Positions 15,346-24,614 of a stretch of 33,895 nt of DNA are shown one piece after another (the first letter of the stretch is position 1; each line of letters begins with the position of its first letter). Both the position numbers and the translations under genes were made by a program. The stretch is taken from positions 1 to 33,895 of the forward strand of contig JAUWMO010000003.1 of assembly GCA_030613125.1 (NCBI GenBank), written 5' to 3'. Source of the stretch: Bacteroidota bacterium. GTDB taxonomy: Bacteria > Bacteroidota > Bacteroidia > Bacteroidales > VadinHA17. A model generated the notes under the pieces. The model saw only the letters and a program-made list of their open reading frames with translations. It searched no databases and was not told the DNA's origin.

Positions 15346-18297
15346 TAAAGTTATTTTATCCAGATATTCCGGTTGAAGAGATATATTCTTCATATAATTT
15401 CCCCACAGTAAACTGGAATAATCCCATAAACTATTGATATACAAAACAGAACCTCTCTCATTTAAATTAAACCGGCAGGCTTTAGTCCCCTTGTCCAGTA
15501 CACCTAACTGGTTGTTGGCCAGGGTAATTAAAGTGTACGAATAAATGTATTCTTTCAACGAACGGGCAATATTGCTCAAAGGTAATTCCTTTTCCATGCC
15601 ATGGTAATAAAAATTTTTGTTATCAAATTCCCATGCGTGCTCCGGATATTCCCTGTATTTCATCTGAACCTTGTAAGTAATATCTATATCACCTTCAGGC
15701 ACGCCCAGGTGCATTGCCGGGTAAGCCGTCCAGTATGCATCCCTCTTCCACGCCAGCTTTTTAAAAGCCGGTCCGGTGAGGAATTTTATTCCCAACTCCT
15801 GTACTTTTTTACCTCCCGGAGCTCCTTGCAGGCTGTACTGAATTTGAATGGTTCCATTATCGTCTATAACGAGATGATAATCCACTGCAATTTTTCCGTA
15901 CTTTCCTTTTATAAAAATATTAGCGATACCCTCCTTAATTTCGTATTTTACATCATCCGGATGCCAGTTTGTTCCCAGGTCATCCATCGAAATGGTGGAA
16001 TAATACGGACGAGTACCCGGGACTTTCAGGTTCAACCAGGGTCCTGATTTAATCAGTGTGTCTGTACCAATACAAAAATCATTGATCAAACCACTTTGCT
16101 TGTTGAGAATAAAAGTAAATGCCTTACCTGTGAAAAGCACTATAGAATCATTATCTGAAACTACCATTCTACCGGGCTGGCAAACAGGTAATTCCATTTT
16201 TTTGGCTCCCAGGCATAAATTGTACTCATCAACCAGGCAGGTATCGTTCCGGTAAAATTGAAGTTTGATGTTCTCACCATTTTGCCAGTCGTTCCCGGCA
16301 ATGTTAATGGTTCCCTTTTGGTGTGGTGGAATACTCGTCTTTTTCATTATGCCTGTTTGATCCCGATACCACCATTTTATGCTTAACTCGTTAAGGTCTG
16401 TATGGTCGAACCTGTTATGCACCGGTATACTTATTGTTGCTCCTGGATGAAAATCTTCTATTGTTTTAGTGAGGACCCTGACAGGGGAATAAGCTTTTTT
16501 AGTATTCCAGAATTCCGGTTTCTTACGCCTCCAGGTATCGATGATACCCCATTCGCCATAACCTACACAATGTCCTTCGTAAATCGCAGGCAACACATTT
16601 TTGTCCATCTTACCCCACCAGTCGGTAAAGCCTGACAGTGTATCCGGGAGCATAAAGGTTTCATCAATATAACCCCAGATTGCTCCACCAAGACCCCCTT
16701 TAGATTCAAAAATATTTATCCACATACTGTCGAGGCTTTGTCCCCAAAAATTTCTGACATTCGGGTCAAGTTTTAAGGTTGGTTTATTGTAGCAGGCCAC
16801 ATGTGCCCATTCGTCATACAGGGCCGGCATGTCATCATATTCAAAACCTTTTGTGGATAGGCCCCATTGGCTCAAATCACCGCTTACAGGAGGATAATGC
16901 ATGCTTAAGATTTCAAAGCACTTTACAGTATCAGGAACATTTCCCGGATAACTGAACATAACAGGACGGGTTGGGTCAGTTCTTTTAACGAATTCATATG
17001 CCAGTTTAAAATTCCCGTCATACATATTCTCATTACCAACCGACCAGATAATAACTGACGGATGGTTTCGGTGATAATGCAACATTTCCTCAACCTGTGA
17101 AAGGTGTTGATCAATAAACTCAGGGCCTGACTGTTTTACTGAGCTATAATCTTTTGTTCTGTGCGTGTTTACAAAGCAAACGGCTGATTCATCTTCAACG
17201 TAAATACCAAATTCATCACAATAAGCCAGAAAAGTTTCTGATGGAGGATAATGAGAAGTACGGATAAAATTCATATTGGCTTCTTTGGCGAGCAATACGT
17301 CCTTCTTATCGTATTTAGGTGTGGTTGTCCTTCCCAGGAGCGGATGAATATCATGACGGCAGGCGCCCCGGAGTTTCACAGGGCTTCCGTTCACAAAAAG
17401 CTTATTATCTTTTACTTCCACTTCCCTGAAACCGATTTTTTGCGTTTTAGAATACAAGCTTTTACCGACAGGGTCAGACAATTCGGCGACGAGGGTATAA
17501 AGCCTGGGATGTTCGGCGTCCCACTTAAAGGGCTTCGACACAGAAATGGTAATGGTTTGTTTTTCCCCTGTAAGTTCAAATCGACTTTTCGCCAGGCTGA
17601 CTTTCCTGCCTGCCGGATCGTACAACCTGAAAATAAGTGAAGTATTTGTCTGAATAGCAGGCTGAACCTGAATAATCAGATTTGCATCCTGGTAGCTTTC
17701 ATCCAGATCAGTTTCTACATATAAATAATTTAAATGATTTTCAGGCAAAGCCATCAACCAAACGCTCCGTAAAATTCCCCCTATCTGGTGTTTTGCATAA
17801 CCACTGCCATAGGAAATTTCATCTCTTTTATCTGTGATCTCAACTGTGAGTTCTGCTAATTCACCAGGATTTACAAAATCGGTGATGTTACATTCCCAGG
17901 CTGTAAATCCTCCGTAATGCTCACGTACAAAATGACCGTTCACCCAAACACGGGTGTAGCTGTAAACACCATCGAACTTAAGTTTAACAACTTTGTTTTT
18001 GTAATCAGCCGGGATACTGATGGTTGTTTTGTAGGCATACGGAACATCATGTTTGATGGCAAAGCCCTGCATGGCACATTCGCCCGGCACCTGGATATCC
18101 TGCCAGTTTTCGGCTGAAACCTCGTATTTCCAGAACTCTTCAGGCGGATTCATAGAGAATTTCCAGTAACCATTCAAAGATATCAAAGGATTTGTCGTAC
18201 CGTACACCTTTAATCCTTCCTTACTATCATGATTTATCCTGCCACATCCCAATAAAAAAAAAGCTATAAGTAAAACAAAGCCAAATGTCGTTTTCAC
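15292..18297 (-). CDS. Glycoside hydrolase family 2 (beta-galactosidase/glucuronidase-like) lipoprotein
   Basis: A 1001-aa protein with a lipobox FLLGC (Cys18), so it is lipid-anchored. Residues about 35-190 are the GH2 sugar-binding jelly roll (NPLISLNGYWKF, DGVYSYTRVWVNG, YAKHQIGGILRSVWL). Residues about 190-295 are the immunoglobulin-like domain. From about 296 comes the TIM barrel with LRGACRHDIHP, NFIRTSHYPPS, the acid/base Glu423 in WSVGNEN and the nucleophile Glu496 in LYDEWAHV. Both catalytic residues are present. The ~350 residues after the barrel (LSIKWWYRDQ..., then a beta-sandwich with QIQYSLQG) match the DUF4981/beta-galactosidase small-chain type layout. The exact sugar is not fixed by sequence. 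The final 15 or so residues (ESSPKSQKKKMPLKH) derive from the palindromic repeat at 15185-15345, so the natural C-terminus was replaced. Confidence 0.9.
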   Translation of the reverse strand: MKTTFGFVLLIAFFLLGCGRINHDSKEGLKVYGTTNPLISLNGYWKFSMNPPEEFWKYEVSAENWQDIQVPGECAMQGFAIKHDVPYAYKTTISIPADYKNKVVKLKFDGVYSYTRVWVNGHFVREHYGGFTAWECNITDFVNPGELAELTVEITDKRDEISYGSGYAKHQIGGILRSVWLMALPENHLNYLYVETDLDESYQDANLIIQVQPAIQTNTSLIFRLYDPAGRKVSLAKSRFELTGEKQTITISVSKPFKWDAEHPRLYTLVAELSDPVGKSLYSKTQKIGFREVEVKDNKLFVNGSPVKLRGACRHDIHPLLGRTTTPKYDKKDVLLAKEANMNFIRTSHYPPSETFLAYCDEFGIYVEDESAVCFVNTHRTKDYSSVKQSGPEFIDQHLSQVEEMLHYHRNHPSVIIWSVGNENMYDGNFKLAYEFVKRTDPTRPVMFSYPGNVPDTVKCFEILSMHYPPVSGDLSQWGLSTKGFEYDDMPALYDEWAHVACYNKPTLKLDPNVRNFWGQSLDSMWINIFESKGGLGGAIWGYIDETFMLPDTLSGFTDWWGKMDKNVLPAIYEGHCVGYGEWGIIDTWRRKKPEFWNTKKAYSPVRVLTKTIEDFHPGATISIPVHNRFDHTDLNELSIKWWYRDQTGIMKKTSIPPHQKGTINIAGNDWQNGENIKLQFYRNDTCLVDEYNLCLGAKKMELPVCQPGRMVVSDNDSIVLFTGKAFTFILNKQSGLINDFCIGTDTLIKSGPWLNLKVPGTRPYYSTISMDDLGTNWHPDDVKYEIKEGIANIFIKGKYGKIAVDYHLVIDDNGTIQIQYSLQGAPGGKKVQELGIKFLTGPAFKKLAWKRDAYWTAYPAMHLGVPEGDIDITYKVQMKYREYPEHAWEFDNKNFYYHGMEKELPLSNIARSLKEYIYSYTLITLANNQLGVLDKGTKACRFNLNERGSVLYINSLWDYSSLLWGNYMKNISLQPEYLDKITLKIESSPKSQKKKMPLKH

Positions 18298-18368
18298 TAG
18301 ATTAGATTTTTTTAAACAATAATTAACCCGGGTTCAACTTCAGATGAACAAATATATATCTAATTACA

Positions 18369-18376
18369 CAAACTTA
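18369..18376 (-). promoter_or_regulatory. Candidate minus-7 box for the GH2 gene
   Basis: On the minus strand the sequence is TAAGTTTG, fitting the Bacteroidota consensus TAnnTTTG, about 70 bp ahead of the GH2 start. No clear TTG is seen at the expected distance upstream, so confidence is low. Confidence 0.35.
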
Positions 18377-18442
18377 ATTAACGTGAGTTCGATATATTAA
18401 ATATTGATAAACATTAAATTCAACTGCATTATTCAGAAAATA

Positions 18443-18469
18443 TTGGTAATGTAAAAAATATTAACTTTG
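18443..18469 (+). promoter_or_regulatory. Bacteroidota-type promoter of the MNT/HEPN pair
   Basis: A TTG at 18443-18445 and TAACTTTG at 18462-18469 (spacing 16 bp) fit the minus-33/minus-7 pattern of Bacteroidota sigma factor promoters. The ATG at 18488 lies only 18 bp beyond the box, so the leader would be very short. Confidence 0.55.
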
Positions 18470-18487
18470 TAATGAGAGGATAGTAAG

Positions 18488-18796
18488 ATGACAAAAGAAG
18501 AACTGTTACATAATGTTAAACAAACCGTGCTTGCATTTGATAAAAATGCAACGGTAATTTTATTTGGGTCACGGGCACGTGGAGATTATAGTGATTTATC
18601 AGATTGGGATTTCTTATTATTATTTAATCATGATGTAGATTCCCGTCTGATGCGTAAAGTTCGTGATAAGCTATTTGAAACAGAATTGGAAAGTGATCAG
18701 ATATTTAGTTCAATAATCCACTCGAAGTTTCAATGGGAAGCTATGAAAATAACCCCTTTTTATAAGAATGTGATCAAAGAGGGTATCAGGATATGA
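18488..18796 (+). CDS. MNT-type minimal nucleotidyltransferase
   Basis: A 102-aa nucleotidyltransferase of the DNA polymerase beta superfamily. The active-site pattern GS-x10-D-x-D is intact: Gly27-Ser28 in ILFGSRARGD, then Asp39 and Asp41 in SDLSDWDF. Members transfer a nucleotide to a protein or small molecule. When paired with HEPN proteins some act as antitoxins that AMPylate the HEPN partner. The gene overlaps the following HEPN gene by 4 bp (ATGA), which argues for translational coupling and a joint function. A promoter box lies directly upstream. The pair sits alone between the GH2 gene and mutS2, which is typical of an accessory insert. Confidence 0.85.
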   Translation: MTKEELLHNVKQTVLAFDKNATVILFGSRARGDYSDLSDWDFLLLFNHDVDSRLMRKVRDKLFETELESDQIFSSIIHSKFQWEAMKITPFYKNVIKEGIRI

Positions 18797-19176
18797 CGTA
18801 TTCTAATGAAGATCTTATAGAATATAGAAAAAGGAGAGCCTTTGAAAGTTTTGAAGAGGCAAAACTATTAGCAGAGAAGGACCATTGGAATACTGTAACC
18901 AATAGATTATACTATTCATGTTTTTACATTCTTACTGCTCTTTTTGCTAAAGACTCCATAAATACTTCAACTCATAACGGTGTTAAATCTGAGTTTCATA
19001 GAAGATATATTAAAACCGGTCTTATAGATCCAAAATTCGGTAAAACATATAACGACCTGTTCAACAGAAGACAAATTGGTGATTATGAGGATTTTCAAAC
19101 TTTTACTGAAGATGATATAAAATCTCTGATATCTGAAACAGAAATTCTTCTTAATAAAATCGACACATTACTATAA
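18793..19176 (+). CDS. HEPN domain protein, UPF0332-like
   Basis: A 127-aa all-alpha protein of the HEPN type. It carries the signature of the UPF0332/COG1895 branch: ASFEEAKLL-like helix 1 (FESFEEAKLLAEKDHWN), NRLYYSCFYILTALF (helix 2), KSEFHRRYIKTGLIDPKFG and NRRQIGDYEDF, matching 'fe.Rq.aDYgd'. It lacks the R-x4-6-H RNase motif and the R-x4-H-x-Y AMPylation site of the HepT toxins of type VII systems. Whether it is a toxin, a nucleotide-binding partner or a substrate of the MNT protein is therefore open. It starts within the stop of the MNT gene (4-bp overlap). Confidence 0.82.
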   Translation: MTYSNEDLIEYRKRRAFESFEEAKLLAEKDHWNTVTNRLYYSCFYILTALFAKDSINTSTHNGVKSEFHRRYIKTGLIDPKFGKTYNDLFNRRQIGDYEDFQTFTEDDIKSLISETEILLNKIDTLL

Positions 19177-19195
19177 AAACTTTGCCAATCGGCTA

Positions 19196-19238
19196 GTATA
19201 TGAAGCGTACGGAGCGATAGCGGAACGATTTCATATAC
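19196..19238. terminator. Inverted repeat between convergent HEPN and mutS2 genes
   Basis: GTATATGAAGCGT (19196-19208) pairs with ACGATTTCATATAC (19225-19238), with a loop of about 16 nt. The position between two convergent genes suits a bidirectional terminator, but there is no T-tract and a dispersed repeat is equally possible. Confidence 0.35.
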
Positions 19239-19316
19239 ATTGTTAACTTCTGATATTCTAGTATTCTTTTAATTTGATTTAAGAACAAATCCTTTTGTTT
19301 TCTTGCTTGAAACTAA

Positions 19317-21815
19317 CTATATATCCAGCCTTACCAGCGTAATACCTGCCCCGCCCCTGTCGGGGTGCTCATCATGATATGAATGGACAATATCCATGGC
19401 TGAAAGAAATTCCCGGATCATCTGCCTTAATATTCCGTTTCCCTTACCATGAAGGATACTCAGGTCTTTTGACTCTACCATAACTGCATCATCAATAAAG
19501 TCCTGAACCATTTGCAGGGCTTCGTCAGCCCTTTTACCCCGTACATCAAGATTGGGATGAAAACTGAGGCGTCGTTTGTATAGCCCGGTAGCAATGAGAT
19601 CAGAAGGTTGCGGGTTCCGCGTAAGATCTTTAAACTCTGACTTGCCAATCTTTTTGATCTTTTCCCCGGGAAGGGTTGTAGTCATATGCCCAAATGCAAC
19701 AATGTAGTTTTTACCATGTGTTTCAAGTACTTCACCCACCATTTCCTGTCCTTCCAATTTTACCTTATCTCCTACCCTAATTGCCGGATCTTTTTCTATC
19801 TCCCCTGCCTTACGGATCTCTTCCTCCTCTCTCCTCACTTCATGATTTGCACTTTTAACTTTGACCTTTTTACTTTGATCGTTTAGCAGTCTGATCTTTT
19901 TTTCAATCCTGTCCTCATTATCGGATGTTCTCCCCTTCAAATTCTCTCTCGTTTTTTCCAGTTCTTTTCTTGCTCTTCTGGTCTGTTCTTTTTCTGCCTG
20001 CGTTTCTTTAATAACTCTGATCGTTTTTTCAATTTTCCTGTTCACGCCGCTTAATAACTCTTCTGCCTCCTTTTGGGCATTCTCAAGTATCTCTTTCTTC
20101 TGGCTTTTGATTAAGCTCAGTTCTCCGGCATATTTTTCAAGGATCTCTTCCAGTTTTTTTTCGGCTTTACGAATCCTGGACCGTTTATTTTCCCAATATT
20201 TTTTATCACGGGCAATCTCGCGCAGGTGCTTATCAAAATGAATATGTTCTTCACCAACTCCTTTGGTGGCATCTTTCAGTATATTCTCTGGTAATCCAAT
20301 TCCACGGGCAATTTCAAATGCAAAAGAGCTTCCGGGTTTACCAATAAACAATTTATACAAGGGTTTCATCATTTGATGATCAAACAGCATGGCACCATTC
20401 TCAATACCATTAACTGAAGAAGCAAAATGTTTGAGATTTGAGTAATGGGTGGTGATAATCCCAAAAATGTTTTGTTCATTTAGTCTGCCCAGTATAGCCT
20501 GAGCAATTGCTCCTCCCAGCATAGGTTCAGTTCCTGTGCCAAATTCATCTATTAATATAAGTGTACTATCATCAGCATTCTTCAAAAAGTATTTCATATT
20601 CAACAGATGTGAACTGTAAGTGCTCAAATCATTTTCAATGGATTGTTCATCACCAAAATCCAGGAAAATCTTATTAAATACGCCAAATCTGGAATTCTCA
20701 TTAACAGGGACAGGTAGTCCGCACTGGAACATATACTGCAGTAAACCGACTGTCTGTAGGCAAACCGATTTACCTCCGGCATTTGGCCCTGAGATAAGCA
20801 GAATATGCTTTTCTTCACTTAACCGGATATCAAGTGGGACAACTTCTTTCCCTGATTCGATAAAATTCAGGTAAAGTATTGGGTGAACAGCTTTTTCCCA
20901 TTCTATTGCAGGATTATCTTCTATTCCCGGTATTACCGCCTTGAACTTCCGGGCCATTATAGCTTTTGACCGGATAAAATCAATGACCCCAAGGAATAGA
21001 AAAGAAGCATTGATCTCATCAAGGTATGGCCGGATTGAGTCAGCAAAAGAAGTAAGTATTCTAATGATCTCTCTTTTCTCTGCATATTCCAGTTCTTTTA
21101 TCTCATTATTCATTTCCACTATTTCAGCCGGTTCAACAAAGGATGTTTTACCTGAAGCTGACTCATCATGGACTAATCCCCCAATTTTTCTTTTATCAGA
21201 TGAACGTAATGGGATTACCATCCTGCCATTACGCATTGTAAGTTCCGTACCATCCTCTACCAGACCTTGTTCTCTTGCCCTCTTCAGGATAGAATGCATC
21301 CGGGAAGAGACCTTTGCCGATCTTTCTTTCAGGCTTTTCCTTAAACGTCCCAGATCAGGCGATGCATTATCCTTTATTTTTCCCTTGCTGGTAATTATCC
21401 TGTTAACTGACTCAAGAATAAAGGGATACACATTTACTTCTTTCGTCATTTTTTTTAACACCGGATATTTATCTCCTTCTTCACCTTTGAAAAATACCAG
21501 TACTGATCTTATAACTTCCTGAGATAACTTAAGTTCAAACAGTTCATGGACTTCCAAAAAAGTTCCTTCAATGTGTATCTTTTTCATAACTGCAGTCAGG
21601 TCATAATAATTGTCAACAGGGAACACCCTGTCAGAATTCAGGATCTCAAGAAATTCGGAGGTCTGTCTGTGTAAAATTTTAATTTCCCGGGTATCTGTAA
21701 TAAAATGCATTGACCTTACCTGTTCCCGGCCTAATTCAAAAAGGCAGGATCCGTCTAATATTTCCCTGATCCGGTTAAATCCTATTTTATTTTCAAAATT
21801 ATCGGGATAAATCAC
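19317..21815 (-). CDS. mutS2: MutS2 family ATPase/endonuclease with Smr domain
   Basis: An 832-aa protein of normal length for the family. It has the MutS core and clamp helices (about 1-320), a Walker A GPNAGGKS (343-350), a Walker B ILIDEFGTGTEP (420-431, Asp423-Glu424), a long Lys/Glu-rich coiled coil (about 520-690), a KOW-like segment (IRVGDKVKLEGQEMVGEVLE) and a C-terminal Smr domain (756-832: LDVRGKRADEAL, HGKGNGILR). The mismatch-recognition domain of MutS is missing, as expected for MutS2. Family members suppress recombination, and in Bacillus MutS2/RqcU acts on collided ribosomes. Which applies here cannot be told. The gene is probably transcribed alone, and an insertion sequence begins 160 bp upstream of its start. 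Confidence 0.95.
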   Translation of the reverse strand: MIYPDNFENKIGFNRIREILDGSCLFELGREQVRSMHFITDTREIKILHRQTSEFLEILNSDRVFPVDNYYDLTAVMKKIHIEGTFLEVHELFELKLSQEVIRSVLVFFKGEEGDKYPVLKKMTKEVNVYPFILESVNRIITSKGKIKDNASPDLGRLRKSLKERSAKVSSRMHSILKRAREQGLVEDGTELTMRNGRMVIPLRSSDKRKIGGLVHDESASGKTSFVEPAEIVEMNNEIKELEYAEKREIIRILTSFADSIRPYLDEINASFLFLGVIDFIRSKAIMARKFKAVIPGIEDNPAIEWEKAVHPILYLNFIESGKEVVPLDIRLSEEKHILLISGPNAGGKSVCLQTVGLLQYMFQCGLPVPVNENSRFGVFNKIFLDFGDEQSIENDLSTYSSHLLNMKYFLKNADDSTLILIDEFGTGTEPMLGGAIAQAILGRLNEQNIFGIITTHYSNLKHFASSVNGIENGAMLFDHQMMKPLYKLFIGKPGSSFAFEIARGIGLPENILKDATKGVGEEHIHFDKHLREIARDKKYWENKRSRIRKAEKKLEEILEKYAGELSLIKSQKKEILENAQKEAEELLSGVNRKIEKTIRVIKETQAEKEQTRRARKELEKTRENLKGRTSDNEDRIEKKIRLLNDQSKKVKVKSANHEVRREEEEIRKAGEIEKDPAIRVGDKVKLEGQEMVGEVLETHGKNYIVAFGHMTTTLPGEKIKKIGKSEFKDLTRNPQPSDLIATGLYKRRLSFHPNLDVRGKRADEALQMVQDFIDDAVMVESKDLSILHGKGNGILRQMIREFLSAMDIVHSYHDEHPDRGGAGITLVRLDI

Positions 21816-22064
21816 ATGGATTGGTATTACAAAAACCTTTCCTGCAAAATTAGTAAAAGTAATTACAACTCTTTTGATCAGGGAATCTCAGAATTATAGC
21901 CTTAATAATTGCACTTCAGGTTATTTCTTCATAAATTAGCTAACAAAAACGAATCTGACTTTTTACTATTTAGAGTCTGTCTATAAACTATAAATTGTTG
22001 ATAATTAGGATAAAAAGTCCATTGCTACAACAAAATTCCTTTGTAAATTACTAAAAAAAAAGGA

Positions 22065-23399
22065 ATGAAACTATTTGAAGATTTTAAGATTAAGTTCGAA
22101 AGGCCTGATTGGTCAAGGAATCTGGAGTTAGGATTAATTGACACCATCTTAGAACAGCATCCTCACCTTATCACCTTATTGGAAGAAGACATAACCAGGG
22201 GGCAGAAATCAAGTGTATTTGGCAGGAAAGACACTCCAAGTGTTGAACAAATAGTGCGTGCTGCTATTTACAAGGAATTAAAAGGGTTGGAATATAGGGA
22301 ATTAGAATATCATCAGACAGACTCGAGGATATGTGCGACGTTTATAAAGATAGATGATTTGCGACCATATAGTTTTCAGGTTTATCATAAATACATCTCT
22401 CAAATATCGTCGGACAACTTGCAGAAATTGTTGGTAGAACTCAACAAGATAGCCATAAATGAAGGATTGGAAGATATAGAAAAGCTCAGGCAAGACAGTA
22501 CCATTGTGGAGACGAACATACATTACCCGACCAACAACTCAATACTTTGGGATTGTATCAAAGAAGCCCACCGGTTATTAGGGCATTTGAGCGAAGAGAT
22601 TAACACGTTTAGTTACCGCGATTATACTACACAGGCTAAAAAGACATATTACAAGATCAACATTATAAAAGGGCAGGATAAACGAGTAGAGTTGTTCCGT
22701 AAGCAGTTGGTACTATTTGTAAAGACCATCAACCAGGTATCGAACGTGATAAAAAAAAATCCATTCTGCGGCATTGAAGCCATGGCGCTTATATTACAAC
22801 TTGAAAGGCACCTTGAAGTGATGAATTTGGTGTATGATATGGTTTACCTTAAGGAAATAAAAGGAGAAAAGGTGCCCAATGAGTCAAAAATATATTCGAT
22901 ATACGAACAACATACAGATATAATCGTGAAAGGGGGCCGCGAAGTAAAGTTCGGACATAAGGTTGACCTATGTAGTGGCAAAAGCAACCTGGTACTTAAC
23001 TGCCAAGTGTTGCGGGGCAATCCGTCCGATACAGAATTATTTGCACCGACCGTTGATGCCATCGTCGACAATTATTGCAAAGTACCAAGAGATTATGCAA
23101 CCGATGGCGGATATGCATCGTTGGTTAACCAAAACCATGCAAAAGAAAAAGGAATAACCAATATAGTGTTCAATAAAGTTGTGGGAAGCCTTCAAAACAT
23201 TGCTAGCAGCAAAAATATCGAAACACGGCTGAAAAAGTGGCGAAGCGGAATGGAAGCTGTCATTTCAAACATAAAACGGGGATATAATCTTGCCTGCTGC
23301 ACGTGGAAAGGTTGGGAACACTTTGTAGCTAAAGTATTATGGAGTATAATAGCATACAATATCAGGGTAATGACAACCCTGGTTGTCTCGCGGATCTAG
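22065..23399 (+). CDS. DDE transposase, ISNCY/IS5-superfamily-like
   Basis: A 444-aa intact transposase. A DDE triad can be proposed: Asp144 in LRQDSTIVETNIHYPTNNS, Asp347 in RDYATDGGYAS and Glu397 in RSGMEAVISNIKRG. The 'VETNIHYPT' block after the first Asp and the 'ATDGGY' block are typical of the group I know as ISNCY family transposases, related to IS5/IS1182-type enzymes; the exact family name needs an ISfinder comparison. The ATG follows AAAGGA, a rather good ribosome-binding site for this genome. A 90-bp leader separates it from the left IS end. Confidence 0.9.
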   Translation: MKLFEDFKIKFERPDWSRNLELGLIDTILEQHPHLITLLEEDITRGQKSSVFGRKDTPSVEQIVRAAIYKELKGLEYRELEYHQTDSRICATFIKIDDLRPYSFQVYHKYISQISSDNLQKLLVELNKIAINEGLEDIEKLRQDSTIVETNIHYPTNNSILWDCIKEAHRLLGHLSEEINTFSYRDYTTQAKKTYYKINIIKGQDKRVELFRKQLVLFVKTINQVSNVIKKNPFCGIEAMALILQLERHLEVMNLVYDMVYLKEIKGEKVPNESKIYSIYEQHTDIIVKGGREVKFGHKVDLCSGKSNLVLNCQVLRGNPSDTELFAPTVDAIVDNYCKVPRDYATDGGYASLVNQNHAKEKGITNIVFNKVVGSLQNIASSKNIETRLKKWRSGMEAVISNIKRGYNLACCTWKGWEHFVAKVLWSIIAYNIRVMTTLVVSRI

Positions 23400-23424
23400 G
23401 TCAAGAAAAGAAAAACTTACTAAC

Positions 23425-23444
23425 CCCCTTAAAACTGTAAGGGG
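23425..23444 (+). terminator. Hairpin after the transposase gene, inside the IS
   Basis: CCCCTTA (23425-23431) pairs with TAAGGGG (23438-23444) around a 6-nt loop, 25 bp after the transposase stop. There is no clear T-tract, so termination is only likely. Confidence 0.35.
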
Positions 23445-23666
23445 AACAGGATAAGTATGCACTAAAAGTTGAAATATGCAGTGTTTTAATAGAAATATTG
23501 AGTATCACTGACAGTATTGAGCAGTAAGAACAAAACAACGTATATTATTTAGAATGACTCTAAGTATTAAAGGGAAAATAATCCAATTTCATCGACTTTA
23601 TAGACAGACACTATTTAGAGGAGTTGGGTCAGAGGGAATAAGTTTTATTTAATACATTCACTATCC

Positions 23667-24614
23667 ATGAAGCGGCGAAAATTCTTTGAAAAATCACTAA
23701 TTGGGGGAATGGCTTTGTCTGCCTTTCCTTTCCTTGGAAAAAGCAATCATCATTATCTCCCGTCCGAATTCCCCACACGAAAACTGGGTAAAACAGGTGA
23801 AAAGCTGTCAATTATCGGATTTGGCGGGATAATGGTAGCTAATACTGAGCAATCGAAGGCAAATAGTATGGTTGCCAGGGCATTTGAGATGGGAATTAAT
23901 TATTTTGATGTTGCACCTTCCTATGGTAATGCTGAGGACCAGTTAGGACCGGCACTGGAACCATACAGGAATAAAAGTTTTCTTGCTTGCAAGACTCTTG
24001 AACGTGATAAAGCAGGTGCAAAAAAAGAGATGGAGGAGTCACTAAAAAACCTAAAAACAGATTATTTTGATTTGTACCAGTTACATGCCCTTACAAAAAG
24101 AGATGATGTTGAAAAAGCTTTCGGACCTGACGGTGCCATGGAAACCTTTCTAAAAGCAAAGAAGGAAGGCAAAATCCGTTACATTGGGTTTTCTGCCCAT
24201 TCCCAGGAAGCTGCCCTGCTGGCAATGGAAAAATTTGATTTCGATACAATTCTGTTTCCAATAAATTTTGTATGCTGGCACCAGGGGAGTTTCGGACCGC
24301 AGGTAGTTAAAAAAGCCCGGGAAAAAGGAATGGGGATTCTGGCCCTGAAAAGTCTGGCCTTTACAAGAATTCCTGAAGGTGAGAAAAAACCTTATGAAAG
24401 GCTCTGGTATATTCCAATTGAAGACAAAAAAACTGCTGACCTGTCATTGCGGTTTACATTGTCACAGGGAGTCACTGCGGCAATTCCTCCGGGGGATCAC
24501 CAGTTCTGGGATATAGCCCTGAAAATTGCACAAAATTATACACCACCTGACCAGAAGGAACTTTCAGAATTAAAAGAAATATCATCAGGCATTGCACCCC
24601 TGTTTAAAGCCTGA
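23667..24614 (+). CDS. Tat-exported aldo/keto reductase
   Basis: A 315-aa aldo/keto reductase with a twin-arginine start (MKRRKFFEKSLIGGMALSAF), so it is probably folded with NADP(H) in the cytoplasm and then exported. The catalytic tetrad is complete: Asp81 and Tyr86 in INYFDVAPSYGN, Lys109 in LACKT and His140 in YQLHA. The (alpha/beta)8 barrel extends from FPTRKLGKTGEKLS to QGVTAAIPPG. The substrate is unknown; members reduce carbonyls of sugars, ketones and aldehydes. The IS ends 57 bp before its ATG, so the native promoter may have been displaced or replaced by one from the IS. No co-oriented partner gene is close by. Confidence 0.9.
   Translation: MKRRKFFEKSLIGGMALSAFPFLGKSNHHYLPSEFPTRKLGKTGEKLSIIGFGGIMVANTEQSKANSMVARAFEMGINYFDVAPSYGNAEDQLGPALEPYRNKSFLACKTLERDKAGAKKEMEESLKNLKTDYFDLYQLHALTKRDDVEKAFGPDGAMETFLKAKKEGKIRYIGFSAHSQEAALLAMEKFDFDTILFPINFVCWHQGSFGPQVVKKAREKGMGILALKSLAFTRIPEGEKKPYERLWYIPIEDKKTADLSLRFTLSQGVTAAIPPGDHQFWDIALKIAQNYTPPDQKELSELKEISSGIAPLFKA

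Larger units (their letters stand above)
21975..23609 (+). mobile_element. Complete insertion sequence, 1635 bp, with 10-bp target duplication
   Basis: Perfect 13-bp terminal inverted repeats bound the element: GTCTGTCTATAAA (21975-21987) and TTTATAGACAGAC (23597-23609). Outside them the 10-mer ACTATTTAGA occurs at 21965-21974 and 23610-23619 as a target-site duplication. One intact transposase gene fills most of the element. Sharp ends, exact duplication and an undamaged gene suggest a recent insertion, possibly still mobile. The empty site can be rebuilt by removing 21975-23619. Confidence 0.95.

Noticed and set aside
1-18297. Classical Sus-type polysaccharide utilisation locus
   Set aside because: No SusC-like TonB-dependent transporter, SusD-like lipoprotein or hybrid two-component regulator is present in this window.
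18488-19176. Type VII HepT/MntA toxin-antitoxin system
   Set aside because: The HEPN protein lacks the R-x4-6-H and R-x4-H-x-Y motifs that define HepT, so only the broader MNT/HEPN label is supported.
20941-21522. Long open frame (193 codons) on the plus strand inside mutS2
   Set aside because: It is antisense to a clearly conserved MutS2 region, and its translation is Ser-rich without any domain; it is a shadow frame.
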